Position numbers and translations under genes: made by a program. Below, piece by piece: positions 16,652-25,587 of a stretch of 64,000 nucleotides of DNA. Source of the DNA: Lentisalinibacter sp964427415 (GTDB lineage: Bacteria > Pseudomonadota > Gammaproteobacteria > Steroidobacterales > Woeseiaceae); assembly GCA_964427415.1 (NCBI GenBank), contig CAYRUH010000001.1, positions 124,001 through 188,000 on the forward strand, in the 5' to 3' direction. The stretch's first letter is position 1, and each line of letters opens with the position of its first letter. Below the pieces are notes generated by a model that saw only the letters and a program-made list of their open reading frames with translations, searched no databases and was not told the DNA's origin.

Positions 16652-16963
16652 ATGGCTGAAGAACGGGATGCGGACTTCCTCCGCGAGTTGGAACAGGTGA
16701 TCCGCGCGCGGCTGGACAGCCAGGCGCCGCAGAGTTACACGGCGCGCCTGGTGGCCGGCGGCAAGGCCCGGGTGGCACAGAAAGTGGCCGAGGAGGCGGT
16801 GGAGACGGCGCTGGCGAGCGCCACCGACGCGGGCCGAAACGCCGTCGTCGGCGAGGCCGCCGACCTGCTCTATCACCTGCTCGTGCTGCTGGCCGTCGAG
16901 GGTCTCGATCTGGCCGACGTGGCGGCCGAGCTGGAGGCCCGCCACCGCAGCCTCAGCCGCTGA
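16652..16963 (+). CDS. hisE: Phosphoribosyl-ATP pyrophosphatase
   Basis: All-alpha MazG-like pyrophosphatase of 103 aa, the second histidine step. The metal-binding helices show KVAEEAVETALA (about 46-57) and EAADLLYHLLVLL (about 69-81). It stands alone: the cyclohydrolase HisI, normally fused to it or adjacent, is missing between hisF and hisE and elsewhere in the window. Its last 11 bases overlap the convergent lysAC gene. Confidence 0.93.
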   Translation: MAEERDADFLRELEQVIRARLDSQAPQSYTARLVAGGKARVAQKVAEEAVETALASATDAGRNAVVGEAADLLYHLLVLLAVEGLDLADVAAELEARHRSLSR

Positions 16964-19628
16964 GCGGCGCACTCCCGAGCAGGGTCTCGGCCGCCGGCTC
17001 ACGCAGGTTGTAGCGCGAGCCCATGGTGTAGCCGTAGGCGCCCGTATTGGCGATGAGGATGACGTCACCCTCCCGGCACTCGGGCAGCAGGCGGTCGTTG
17101 CCCAGCCGATCGCCGCTCTCGCAGATGGGCCCGACCACGGTCACCACCTCCGTCGCCGGATCGCCCAGCCGGGTGAGATTCACGATCTCGTGATAGGCGC
17201 CGTACAGGGCCGGGCGGATCAGGCTGTTCATACCCGTCTCGATGCCTACGTAGCGCACCGCGCCCTTGCCCTTGGTCTGGGTCACCCGCGCGAGCAATAC
17301 GCCTGACTCGGCGACCAGATAACGGCCCGGTTCGACCCACAACCGATAGTCGGGCCAGGCCCGGCGCAGCTCGCCCAGCAGGCGGGAGAGCTCACCGGTA
17401 TCGAGCGGTTCCTCGCCCGGCTTCTCCGGTATGCCCAGCCCGCCACCGAGGTCCAGGGTGTGCACCTCCGGGAACCGGGCCGCGGCGTTGGCGAGTTCGT
17501 TCGCCACCTCGGCCCAGTTGCTCGGGTCGAGGATGCCGCTGCCGGTGTGGGCGTGGATGCCGACGATCCGCGCGCCCGCCGCAGCGGCCAGCGACTCCAG
17601 CTCGTCCAGCTCGAACAGGGGAATGCCGAACTTGGAATGGGTGCCAGCCGTGCGCACGTGCTCGTGATGACCCCGGCCCTGCCCCGGGTCGAGGCGGATG
17701 AAAAGCTCACGGCCGCGGAACAGCTCCGGCCAGGCGCGCAGCGGATGCAGGTTGTCCAGGGTCACCCAGACACCGAGCTCCAACGCGTCGGCATACTCGG
17801 TTCGCGGCGCGAAATTCGGCGTGAACAGGACGCGCTGCCGATCGATGTCGGGGAAGAGATCCAGTACCCGTCCGATCTCGCCAGGCGAGACGCACTCGAA
17901 ATTGACGCCGGCGCTCTCTACCAGACGCAGGATGTCCGGGTTCGAATTGGCCTTCATGGCGTAGAAGACGGCATCCAGATGCTCGATGGACTGCAGCCGC
18001 TCGATCGCCGCCCGGATCGTATCCCCGTCGTAGACATAGCGCGGCGAAGCCTCCGTGGACAGCGCCAGCAGCTCCTGCCGGCGATGGCTCCACCACATCG
18101 GCGGCAGGCTCGGCGCCTCCTCCCCCTCGGCCTGCAGCGCCTCCCAGGTCGGTCCGAACGCCTCACCCTGCCGCTGCGGGGCGATAATGGAGCTGTGCAG
18201 CTTCTGCACCAGCCGATAGCCCTGCTCGTCGTCCACGACGAAGGTCAGGTTCAGGTCGCTGGCGGCCTGGGTCACCAGGTGGATGCGCTGCTCCTCGAAG
18301 ACCTCGAGCGCCGGGCCGAGCCGGTGCAGGATCGTGCGGATTTTGCGCCCAACAAGACTGACCGCAGCACAGTCCTCGATGACCCACACCCGGCAGATGG
18401 TCTCCAGTTCCTCCACCAGGGCATCGAGCGCTTCACTGCCGAGGGCCCCGGATGCCGTGTCGATGGAGACGGTGACGTTGCTCTCCGAGGTCGATACCAG
18501 ATCCACCGAGACGGAATGGCGCCGGAAGACGTCGAAGGCATCGGCCAGAAAACCGACCTCCTGCCACATGGCCACGCCTTCCATGGAAACGAGCGTGAGA
18601 CCCATGCGCAGCGAGATCGCCTTGACCCGCGGCTCGGCCTCCCGGGTGGCGGCCGACACCACCGTGCCGTCCAGGTCCGGGCGCGCCGTCCAGCGCACGT
18701 GGACCGGTATCTGTGCCCGCCGCACTGGCGGCACGCAGCGCGGATGCAGCACGCTGCCGCCGGTGGAGGCGATTTCCTGGGCCTCGTCATAGTGCAGCGC
18801 CGTCAGCAGTCTGGCCGACGGCACGGCGCGCGGATTGCCGCTGAACAGGCCGGGCACGTCGGTCCATATCTCGAGGCGGCGCGCGCCCAGCAGGGAGGCG
18901 AAATAGGCCGCCGACGTATCCGAGCCGCCGCGTCCGAGCAGCACCGTCTCGCCGTCCCCGTTGCGGGCGATAAACCCCTGTGTCAGGACCGCGCCGCCGC
19001 CCGGTCCGAAGCGCTCGCCGTAGGCCGGGTCCGTGGCATGGGCGCAGACGGCGCTCAGGAAATGCTGGCGCTCGTTCTTGTTCGGCTGCCCGGTCGCCGC
19101 CAGGTGCTCCCGCGCGTCGGTCCAGGCCACGTCGACGCCCCGGGCGCCCAGCCAGGCGGCGCCGAGCCGCGTGCTCATGAGTTCGCCGAGGCCCATGAGA
19201 CGGGCCTGCACCCGCGGGCTGGCCTCGCGGATCAGGCGGATGCCGGCGGCGAGCTGGTGCAGCTCGTCGAAATACTCGCCCACCACCTCGTCGGCATCCA
19301 GTTCCAGTTCGCCGGCCAGGCGGCGGTGGCGCTCGAGGATCTCGCTCAGCACCGGCTCAGGGTCGCCGCCGATGGCCTGCTCGATCAGTGTCTGCAGCGC
19401 ATTCGACACGCCGGCCACGGCCGAGCACACCATCAGCGGTCGAAGCCCAAGCCGGGTGCGGTTGCCGATCAGCCCGGCGATGCGCTGCCAGTCCTGCCGC
19501 GAAGATACGCTGGTGCCGCCGAACTTCATCACCACCCAGGGCGATGCCGCGCATTGCGCCGGTGCGCCGAGTTCCCGCGCGTCCTGAAAAGGCGCCTCCG
19601 TGAGCGCCGTGTCCGTCAATGCTGCCAT
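16953..19628 (-). CDS. lysAC: Bifunctional aspartate kinase / diaminopimelate decarboxylase
   Basis: One 891-aa protein joins the first and last steps of lysine synthesis. The N-terminal aspartokinase (about 30-480) begins VVMKFGGTSVSS, contains LGRGGSDTSAAYFA, and ends in paired ACT domains (about 320-480) that would sense lysine. The C-terminal PLP decarboxylase (about 520-885) has K559 in YAMKANSNPD, HAHTGSGI and a glycine-rich LDLGGGLGIP. Such fusions are known in Xanthomonadales. No stop or frame break separates the halves, so it is a true fusion. It converges on hisE with an 11-base overlap. Confidence 0.96.
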   Translation of the reverse strand: MAALTDTALTEAPFQDARELGAPAQCAASPWVVMKFGGTSVSSRQDWQRIAGLIGNRTRLGLRPLMVCSAVAGVSNALQTLIEQAIGGDPEPVLSEILERHRRLAGELELDADEVVGEYFDELHQLAAGIRLIREASPRVQARLMGLGELMSTRLGAAWLGARGVDVAWTDAREHLAATGQPNKNERQHFLSAVCAHATDPAYGERFGPGGGAVLTQGFIARNGDGETVLLGRGGSDTSAAYFASLLGARRLEIWTDVPGLFSGNPRAVPSARLLTALHYDEAQEIASTGGSVLHPRCVPPVRRAQIPVHVRWTARPDLDGTVVSAATREAEPRVKAISLRMGLTLVSMEGVAMWQEVGFLADAFDVFRRHSVSVDLVSTSESNVTVSIDTASGALGSEALDALVEELETICRVWVIEDCAAVSLVGRKIRTILHRLGPALEVFEEQRIHLVTQAASDLNLTFVVDDEQGYRLVQKLHSSIIAPQRQGEAFGPTWEALQAEGEEAPSLPPMWWSHRRQELLALSTEASPRYVYDGDTIRAAIERLQSIEHLDAVFYAMKANSNPDILRLVESAGVNFECVSPGEIGRVLDLFPDIDRQRVLFTPNFAPRTEYADALELGVWVTLDNLHPLRAWPELFRGRELFIRLDPGQGRGHHEHVRTAGTHSKFGIPLFELDELESLAAAAGARIVGIHAHTGSGILDPSNWAEVANELANAAARFPEVHTLDLGGGLGIPEKPGEEPLDTGELSRLLGELRRAWPDYRLWVEPGRYLVAESGVLLARVTQTKGKGAVRYVGIETGMNSLIRPALYGAYHEIVNLTRLGDPATEVVTVVGPICESGDRLGNDRLLPECREGDVILIANTGAYGYTMGSRYNLREPAAETLLGSAPLSG

Positions 19629-19638
19629 GCCGCCGCGG

Positions 19639-21327
19639 TCAGTCGTCGTCGAAGCGGTCGGTCACCGCCCCTAGGGAGGCGCAGCTGACCTGGCGGGCAT
19701 ACTTGGCGAGCAGTCCCCGCGCGGGCGGTCGCCGCGAAGGCGTCCAGTCCGCCCGCCGGGCATCCAGTTCCGACGCGGAGAGGTCGGCCTCGATGCGGCA
19801 GGCGGCGCCGTCGATAGTGATGCGGTCGCCGTCTCGCAGCAGACCGATGGGCCCGCCGACCGCCGCTTCCGGCGTCACGTGCCCCACCACGAAACCATGG
19901 CTGCCGCCCGAGAAGCGGCCGTCCGTGATGAGTGCCACCTTGTCGCCGAGGCCCTTGCCCATGATCGCACTGGTCGGGCTCAGCATCTCCCGCATGCCGG
20001 GGCCGCCCACCGGACCCTCGTAGCGCACTACTACCACGTCGCCGGCCGTCACCTCACCGTCCAGGATGGCCTGCAGAGCCTCCTCCTCGGCCTCGAAGAT
20101 GCGAACCGTGCCGGTGAAGCTCGTGCCCTCCTTGCCGGATATCTTCGCCACCGCCCCCTCCGGCGCCACATTGCCGTACAGCACCACCAGGTGACTGTCG
20201 GCCTTGAGCGGGTCCTGCAGCGGACGGATGATGTCCTGATCTTCCGGGTAGGTGCCGGCATCGGCCAGATTTTCGGCCAGCGTCCGACCGGTGACCGTCA
20301 GGCAGTCGCCGTGCAGCAGGCCCGCGTCCAGCAGCATCTTCATCAGCGGCTGGATGCCGCCGATGGCCACCAGATCGCTCATGACGTAACGCCCGCTGGG
20401 TTTCAGGTCGGCCAGCACCGGCACGCGCTTGCCGATGCGGGTGAAGTCGTCCAGCTCGAGCGGCACGTTCGCCGCATGGGCAATCGCCAGCAGGTGCAGT
20501 ACGGCATTGGTCGAGCCGCCCAGCGCAATCACCACCGTGATGGCGTTCTCGAAGGCTTCCCGGCTGAGGATCTGCGACGGCCGGATGTCGCGCTCCAGCA
20601 ACTCGAGCACCGCCTGTCCGGCGCGATGGCAGTCGCCGATCTTGGCGTCGGAAACGGCCTCCTGTGCGGAGCTGTCCGGCAGGCTCAGGCCCAGGGCCTC
20701 GATCGCCGAGGCCATGGTGTTGGCCGTGTACATGCCGCCGCAGGCGCCGGCACCAGGGATGGCCGTGCGCTCCACCTCGCCGAGTTCCTCCATGCTCATG
20801 GAGCCTGCGGAGACGCCGCCGACCGCCTCGAACACGGAGACGATGTCGCGGCGCTTCGGCCCGGGCTGGATGGTGCCGCCATAGACGAAGACCGCCGGGC
20901 GGTCGAGGCGCGCCATGGCGATCACGCAGCCTGGCATGTTCTTGTCGCAGCCGCCGATGGTGACCAGGCCATCGAAACCCTGGGCGCCGGCAACCGCCTC
21001 GATGGAGTCGGCGATGACTTCCCGGGAAACCAGCGAATAGCGCATGCCCGGCGTGCCCATGGAGATGCCGTCGGATACCGTGATGGTATTGAAGATCACC
21101 GCCTTGCCGCCGGCGCCGTCGGCGCCTTCCGCTGCCGAACGTGCCAGCCTGTCGATGTGCATATTGCAGGGCGTGACCATGCTCCATGTGGAGGCGATAC
21201 CGACCTGGGGCTTGGTGAAGTCCTCGTCTCCGAAGCCCACTGCCCGCAGCATCGCACGACCCGGCGCGTGCTCCACACCGTCCACCACGATGCGCGAATA
21301 CCGCCGCTTGTCTTTCTGTTCGCTCAC
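19639..21327 (-). CDS. ilvD: Dihydroxy-acid dehydratase
   Basis: Fe-S dehydratase (562 aa from this start) of isoleucine and valine synthesis. GGCDKNMPGC and GAGACGGMYTANTM supply cluster cysteines, and SDGRFSGGSHGFVVGH lies near the C-terminus. The start was set at GTG 21327 (followed by SEQKDKRRYSR) because GGAGG lies just upstream; a longer in-frame extension into 21672 has no homology and overlaps the kinase relic. It lies 10 bases upstream of lysAC on the same strand, so the two are probably cotranscribed. Confidence 0.95.
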   Translation of the reverse strand: MSEQKDKRRYSRIVVDGVEHAPGRAMLRAVGFGDEDFTKPQVGIASTWSMVTPCNMHIDRLARSAAEGADGAGGKAVIFNTITVSDGISMGTPGMRYSLVSREVIADSIEAVAGAQGFDGLVTIGGCDKNMPGCVIAMARLDRPAVFVYGGTIQPGPKRRDIVSVFEAVGGVSAGSMSMEELGEVERTAIPGAGACGGMYTANTMASAIEALGLSLPDSSAQEAVSDAKIGDCHRAGQAVLELLERDIRPSQILSREAFENAITVVIALGGSTNAVLHLLAIAHAANVPLELDDFTRIGKRVPVLADLKPSGRYVMSDLVAIGGIQPLMKMLLDAGLLHGDCLTVTGRTLAENLADAGTYPEDQDIIRPLQDPLKADSHLVVLYGNVAPEGAVAKISGKEGTSFTGTVRIFEAEEEALQAILDGEVTAGDVVVVRYEGPVGGPGMREMLSPTSAIMGKGLGDKVALITDGRFSGGSHGFVVGHVTPEAAVGGPIGLLRDGDRITIDGAACRIEADLSASELDARRADWTPSRRPPARGLLAKYARQVSCASLGAVTDRFDDD

Positions 21328-21717
21328 GCTGCCTCCGTCGCTCCCGCCAGCCTCGTCACCCGTTCCATTTTCGCCGCCCTGCCTTCGAAAAACTCTGCCT
21401 GCGCGGCGCATTCGCGCCGGTTCGCAGCGCGCATTGTAGCGGATCGGCAGGCGGCCGGGCGGGGCGATTCGCCCGCCTCCGTGGCCTCCATCGAATCCCG
21501 CCTGCCGAACACGCGGCGGCCGGACAGCATGCGGTCGGCGAGACAGGCCAGCGAGTAGACGTCGTAGCAGACTGTCGGCGTCTTCCCTTTCAGCACCTCG
21601 GGGCTGGAATAGGCAGGTGTCGCCGCCTTGAGGCCGCCCGGGTCGCTCGGCTTCCCGCTGCAATGCGCGCAACGCCGGGCCGTAGCGATGGCGAGTTCGG
21701 CGCCGCTGCCGCTTTCC
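21324..21717 (-). pseudogene. Serine/threonine protein kinase C-lobe relic
   Basis: The minus-strand frame through 21660-21440 reads GGLKAATPAYSSPEVLKG, then YDVYSLACLADRMLSGRRVFG. This is the APE and DxxSL region (subdomains VIII-IX) of Hanks-type kinases, where the usual DDV is YDV. Nothing recognisable as the catalytic HRD loop, DFG or ATP-binding lobe remains upstream, and the C-terminal tail decays after about residue EATEAG. The frame's stop overlaps the ilvD GTG start (GTGA). It is interpreted as a dead remnant; active translation as a small protein cannot be excluded. Confidence 0.7.
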
Positions 21718-21860
21718 GCCCGTTCCTGCCCGCTTCCCTCGCCCAGCGGCTCCGTGCTGAGGTGCTCGCTGCCGCGAGCCGCAGGCTTTGCTCCGGGCCT
21801 TCGCTCGAGGGCCTCGCCCGGTGTCGGCCTCGCGCTGTGTCCCGTCCCGACCGCTGCGGT

Positions 21861-23261
21861 TTACAGGATCTTGCCCGGGTTCAGTATCCCGTCCGGATCG
21901 AGGGCGGCCTTCAGACGCCGCATCAGGTCCAGTTCCGTCGCGTCCAGGTAGCGGCGCATCTCGTCCCGCCGCAGTAGTCCCACACCGTGCTCGGCACTGA
22001 AGCTGCCGCCGCAGTCACGCACGATGTCGAATACGATCCCAGTGACCTCGGGCTCGACGGCCCGGAACGATGCCGGATCTGCGCCCACTGGCTGGCTCAG
22101 GTTGTAGTGGAGATTGCCGTCGCCGACGTGGCCGAACACCACCAGGCGGGCATCGGGGAAGCGCTCCGCCAACGCCGTGCCGGCGCGTTGCAGGAATTCG
22201 CCGATGCGCTCCACGGGCACGGAGATGTCGTGCTTCAGGCTGACTCCCTCGTGGCGCTGGGCCTCGGAGATACTGTGCCGCAGCCGCCACAGGGCGTTCC
22301 GGCGACGCCCGTCGCCGGCGGCCACCGCATCCCGCACGAGGCCCTCGCCCAGCGCCGCCTCCAGGGCGGCCTCCAGGCGCGGCATGGCGTCGCCCTGGAT
22401 ATTGGCCGTGCTCTCCATGAGCACGTAAGCCGCGTGATCCTCGTCGAAAGGGTGGCGGGTATCGGCGATGTGCTCGAGGACGAAATGCAGCGACCGGGCG
22501 GAGATGAGTTCGAACGCGCTGATCTCCTCGCCGAGCCGGCTCCGCATGGCCTCCAGCAGCGCCACCGCGCGGCCGGGGCTGTCGATGGCGATCATGGCCG
22601 TCGCCACGTCGGCGGGGCGCGGGTGCAGACGAAGCGCCGCCGCCGTAATGATCCCCAGAGTGCCCTCGGCCCCGATGAACAGATCGCGCAACTGGTAGCC
22701 GGCGGTGTTCTTGCGCAGGGTGCGCAGACCGTTCCAGATGCCCCCGTCCGCCAGCACGACCTCCAGGCCCAGCACCTGCTGGCGTGCCGTGCCATAGCGC
22801 AATACGTTGATGCCTCCCGCGTCGGTGGAGAGATTACCGCCGATCTGGCAACTGCCCTCTGCGGCCAGGCTGAGAGGGAACAGCCGTCCGGCCTCGCCGG
22901 CCGCGGCCTGCAGGTCGGCCAGCACGCATCCGGCCTCGGCGATCAGGAAGTCTCCGGCCGTGCTGAGCTCGCGGATGCGGCGCATCCGCCGCAGGCTCAG
23001 GATCACCTGTACGCCATCACCACCGGCGACCGCCCCGCCGCAGAGTCCCGTGTTGCCGCCCTGCGGGACGATGCCGATTCCCTGCCGCCGGCACTCGGCA
23101 ACCATTCGGGCGACCTCGCCGGTATTCACGGGCAGCAGCACCAGCGGGCTCTCGCTCCGGTAGCGCCCCCGCCATTCTTCCAGATAGGGCGCCATCGCCT
23201 CGGGCTCATCCAGATACCCGCCCTCGCCCACGGCGGCTTTCAGGCTGTCGAGTCTTTTCAT
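21861..23261 (-). CDS. FAD-linked 2-hydroxyacid dehydrogenase (GlcD / D-2-hydroxyglutarate type)
   Basis: A 466-aa flavoprotein with an N-terminal VAO-type FAD-binding domain (VPQGGNTGLCGGA near residue 67; GGNLSTDAGGINVLRYG near 130) and a C-terminal FAD-oxidase cap with FGHVGDGNLHYN near 365 and SAEHGVGLLRR near 415. The closest family is D-2-hydroxyglutarate / D-lactate dehydrogenase. In serine-making bacteria such enzymes reoxidise the D-2-hydroxyglutarate formed by SerA, but no serA is present here. ATG 23261 follows a GGAGG site; upstream in-frame sequence looks non-coding. Exact substrate is uncertain. Confidence 0.88.
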   Translation of the reverse strand: MKRLDSLKAAVGEGGYLDEPEAMAPYLEEWRGRYRSESPLVLLPVNTGEVARMVAECRRQGIGIVPQGGNTGLCGGAVAGGDGVQVILSLRRMRRIRELSTAGDFLIAEAGCVLADLQAAAGEAGRLFPLSLAAEGSCQIGGNLSTDAGGINVLRYGTARQQVLGLEVVLADGGIWNGLRTLRKNTAGYQLRDLFIGAEGTLGIITAAALRLHPRPADVATAMIAIDSPGRAVALLEAMRSRLGEEISAFELISARSLHFVLEHIADTRHPFDEDHAAYVLMESTANIQGDAMPRLEAALEAALGEGLVRDAVAAGDGRRRNALWRLRHSISEAQRHEGVSLKHDISVPVERIGEFLQRAGTALAERFPDARLVVFGHVGDGNLHYNLSQPVGADPASFRAVEPEVTGIVFDIVRDCGGSFSAEHGVGLLRRDEMRRYLDATELDLMRRLKAALDPDGILNPGKIL

Positions 23262-23532
23262 CAAGCCTCCGCTCTGCGTGCCTGCGCTGCACCGGGCACC
23301 GGCGCTCCGCCGCCGCTCCCGGCGCGACCGCAGTTTAGCACCGGCCTGGCATCGCCGAGGCCCCTGCATCGATCTCCCCCGTGATCGATTGCATCCATTG
23401 CTTGCATAGAAGGGGGCTCTTGATTACCGTCGTGCGAGGCCGCCGCCATGCGGCGATGCGCGGCCAGCACAGGGGCTGTCCGTCATCGCCCGATCACCAG
23501 CCGGAGCGGCAGACGTTCCGCGCGGAGCCAAG

Positions 23533-24801
23533 ATGGACCCGGAAAACTATTCCACGGCCGAATACGGCCCGGCGGGCGCCGGTCCGCTGTACACGGGGAC
23601 ACTGTCCGAGCTGCCGCCGGACATGGATCTGCGCCAGCGCAGCAACCTGGTGCAGCTCGATAAGCGGCTGCACCGGGAATGGGGCCTCGGCCAGAACTGC
23701 ATCCTGAACTGGAGCGTCCATGACGACGGCGTACTGCTGCTCGTCGTCCCCCACTATGCGGTGGCCGAGTACACGGCCATTCCGGCCGCCGGCGAGCCGC
23801 GCCGGTGGCAGGTATCGGAGCGCTTCATCATGGACCTGATCTCCGGGCGCCGTCAGCTCACCCCGGCGCAGATGGAGAAGGTCTCCCGCCTGCTGCGGGT
23901 TGAACCGCGGCGGGTCCGCCTGCGCGAGCCGCTGCGCGGCACGCCTGCCGAGACCCGGATCATCGACATGATGGTGAAGCGCTACGGCATCAGTTATGTC
24001 GAGAACCGGGCCGTCGCGCTGTTTGACATCGTAGGTTTCAGCCTGCTCAGCCCGTTCGAGCAGATGACGCAGCTGAACAGCCTGTCGTATTCACTGAATT
24101 CCGCCTACGCGAAGATGCTGGAAGGCGACCTGCGCATCAATTTCGCCCGCTCCTCGACCGGGGACGGCTTCTACATCTGGAACCGGGACGGTGGAGCGGA
24201 CTCCAACACCAACCTCTATCACTTCATGCACCTGGTACTGGCGGACAACGCCATCGCCCGGCGCAAGGCCAAGACCGCATCGGTGCCGAGCCTGCGGGCT
24301 GCCTTCCATGTCGGCAGCTGCTACGAGTTCCACCAGGCCGACGGACTCAACCCGACGGTGCACGACTACATCGTCGGTGAAGTCACCATCGAGCTGGCGC
24401 GCATGATCGAACGGGCCATGCCAGGACAGATCTTCGTGGGCGACTTCCACGCCCGCGGCGCAATCGACGAGAAACCGGGAACCGGAATCATCGACCTCGA
24501 CGCCATCCGCTTCGTTGATCAGGCCCAGCACAATCTGCGCAGGCTGAAGGGCCTCGTGCTGTCCGGCGAACGGATATCCGCGATCAAATGCTATCTCACC
24601 GGCGAAAGGCTCGCCTCCGGCAAGTATTCCATCCGCAAGCTGGAGATCGCGGACAAGCACGGGCTGTGCCGCTGCGTCTATAACGCCAAGGTGAACATCT
24701 ACCGGGAGAAGGCCGAGCCCATCCTGCTCGGCATCGAGGACAGGGTACTGCGGCGCGACGCCCATGCGACGCCGACCGCCGAGCTGCTGGCCCGGGATTG
24801 A
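23533..24801 (+). CDS. Class III cyclase-like protein, probably catalytically atypical
   Basis: The N-terminal part (422 aa in all; about 1-145) matches nothing I recognise. Residues about 155-350 look like a class III nucleotidyl cyclase domain. AVALFDIVGFSLL carries the first metal Asp, STGDGFYIW the second, and VGEVTIELARMIERAMPGQIFVG corresponds to the GDxVNxAxRLxxxxxPGQI segment. In that last segment the usual transition-state Asn and Arg align to Glu and Met, so ordinary cAMP synthesis is doubtful. A sensor, scaffold or altered activity is possible. GGAG precedes ATG 23533. No partner genes; tRNA-Pro follows on the other strand. Confidence 0.7.
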   Translation: MDPENYSTAEYGPAGAGPLYTGTLSELPPDMDLRQRSNLVQLDKRLHREWGLGQNCILNWSVHDDGVLLLVVPHYAVAEYTAIPAAGEPRRWQVSERFIMDLISGRRQLTPAQMEKVSRLLRVEPRRVRLREPLRGTPAETRIIDMMVKRYGISYVENRAVALFDIVGFSLLSPFEQMTQLNSLSYSLNSAYAKMLEGDLRINFARSSTGDGFYIWNRDGGADSNTNLYHFMHLVLADNAIARRKAKTASVPSLRAAFHVGSCYEFHQADGLNPTVHDYIVGEVTIELARMIERAMPGQIFVGDFHARGAIDEKPGTGIIDLDAIRFVDQAQHNLRRLKGLVLSGERISAIKCYLTGERLASGKYSIRKLEIADKHGLCRCVYNAKVNIYREKAEPILLGIEDRVLRRDAHATPTAELLARD

Positions 24802-24822
24802 GCAAAGAGAGAAGAGACCGAA

Positions 24823-24899
<77 letters not shown>

Positions 24900-24950
24900 A
24901 CGTCCGGCGGCTGAATCATACTCCCGCGTGGCGCCATTGCAACCCCGGCA

Positions 24951-25307
24951 TCAGCGCCGGAGAATCTTCATAATTTCTTCAAGTTCTATGCGTAACTGCT
25001 TGATAATCTGCTGACTCTGGCTGACATCAGACTTGGCCGCCTCGCCGGTGAGTCGCTGCCTGGCACCACCGATGGTAAAGCCCTCATCGTACAGCAGACT
25101 GCGGATCTGGCGAATGATCAGCACGTCCTGGCGCTGATAGTAGCGCCGGTTGCCGCGACGCTTCACGGGTTTGAGTTGCGGGAATTCCTGCTCCCAGTAG
25201 CGAAGCACGTGTGGCTTCACCGCACAGAGATCACTCACCTCGCCGATGGTGAAATATCGCTTGCCCGGGATCGGCGGTAATTCGTCGTTATTTCCCGCTT
25301 CCAGCAT
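24951..25307 (-). CDS. MerR-family regulator adjoining ihfA
   Basis: A 118-aa protein with an N-terminal winged helix-turn-helix (YFTIGEVSDLCAVKPHVLRYWEQEFP, about 18-43), the RRYYQRQDV wing and a short C-terminal coiled coil (about 90-115). No metal- or drug-binding domain follows. This small MerR protein is conserved immediately downstream of ihfA in many Gammaproteobacteria; its targets are not established. It overlaps the ihfA stop by 20 bases. Confidence 0.9.
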   Translation of the reverse strand: MLEAGNNDELPPIPGKRYFTIGEVSDLCAVKPHVLRYWEQEFPQLKPVKRRGNRRYYQRQDVLIIRQIRSLLYDEGFTIGGARQRLTGEAAKSDVSQSQQIIKQLRIELEEIMKILRR

Positions 25308-25587
25308 ACGCTTCTACTCGGGCTTTTAATTTTTGTCCGGGCCGGAATGTCACCACACGTCGTGCGGATATCGGTATCTCCTCCCCCGTCTTCGGGTTGC
25401 GGCCGGGCCGCTCATTCTTGTCCCGAAGGTCGAAGTTACCGAAGCCCGAAAGCTTTATTTGTTCGCCGGCGGCCAGCGCGGACCGGAGATCTTCGAAGAA
25501 GAGGTCGACCAGTTCGCGAGCTTCTCTCTTGTTGAGACCCAGCTCGTTGAACAGCGACTCCGCCATTGCTGCCTTCGTCAGTGCCAT
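25288..25587 (-). CDS. ihfA: Integration host factor, alpha subunit
   Basis: DNA-bending histone-like protein (99 aa), partner of IhfB. MALTKAAMAESLF at the start, the FGNFDLRDK strand and the minor-groove arm GRNPKTGEEIPISARRVVTF around P65 are all present. The ATG start at 25587 overlaps the pheT stop (TGATG); a GTG one codon earlier is possible. It is part of the infC-rpmI-rplT-pheS-pheT-ihfA operon. Confidence 0.97.
   Translation of the reverse strand: MALTKAAMAESLFNELGLNKREARELVDLFFEDLRSALAAGEQIKLSGFGNFDLRDKNERPGRNPKTGEEIPISARRVVTFRPGQKLKARVEAYAGSGK

Noticed and set aside
17460..19688. 742-aa open frame opposite lysAC
   Set aside because: Low-complexity Arg/His/Gln-rich translation typical of antisense frames in high-GC genes; no family features.
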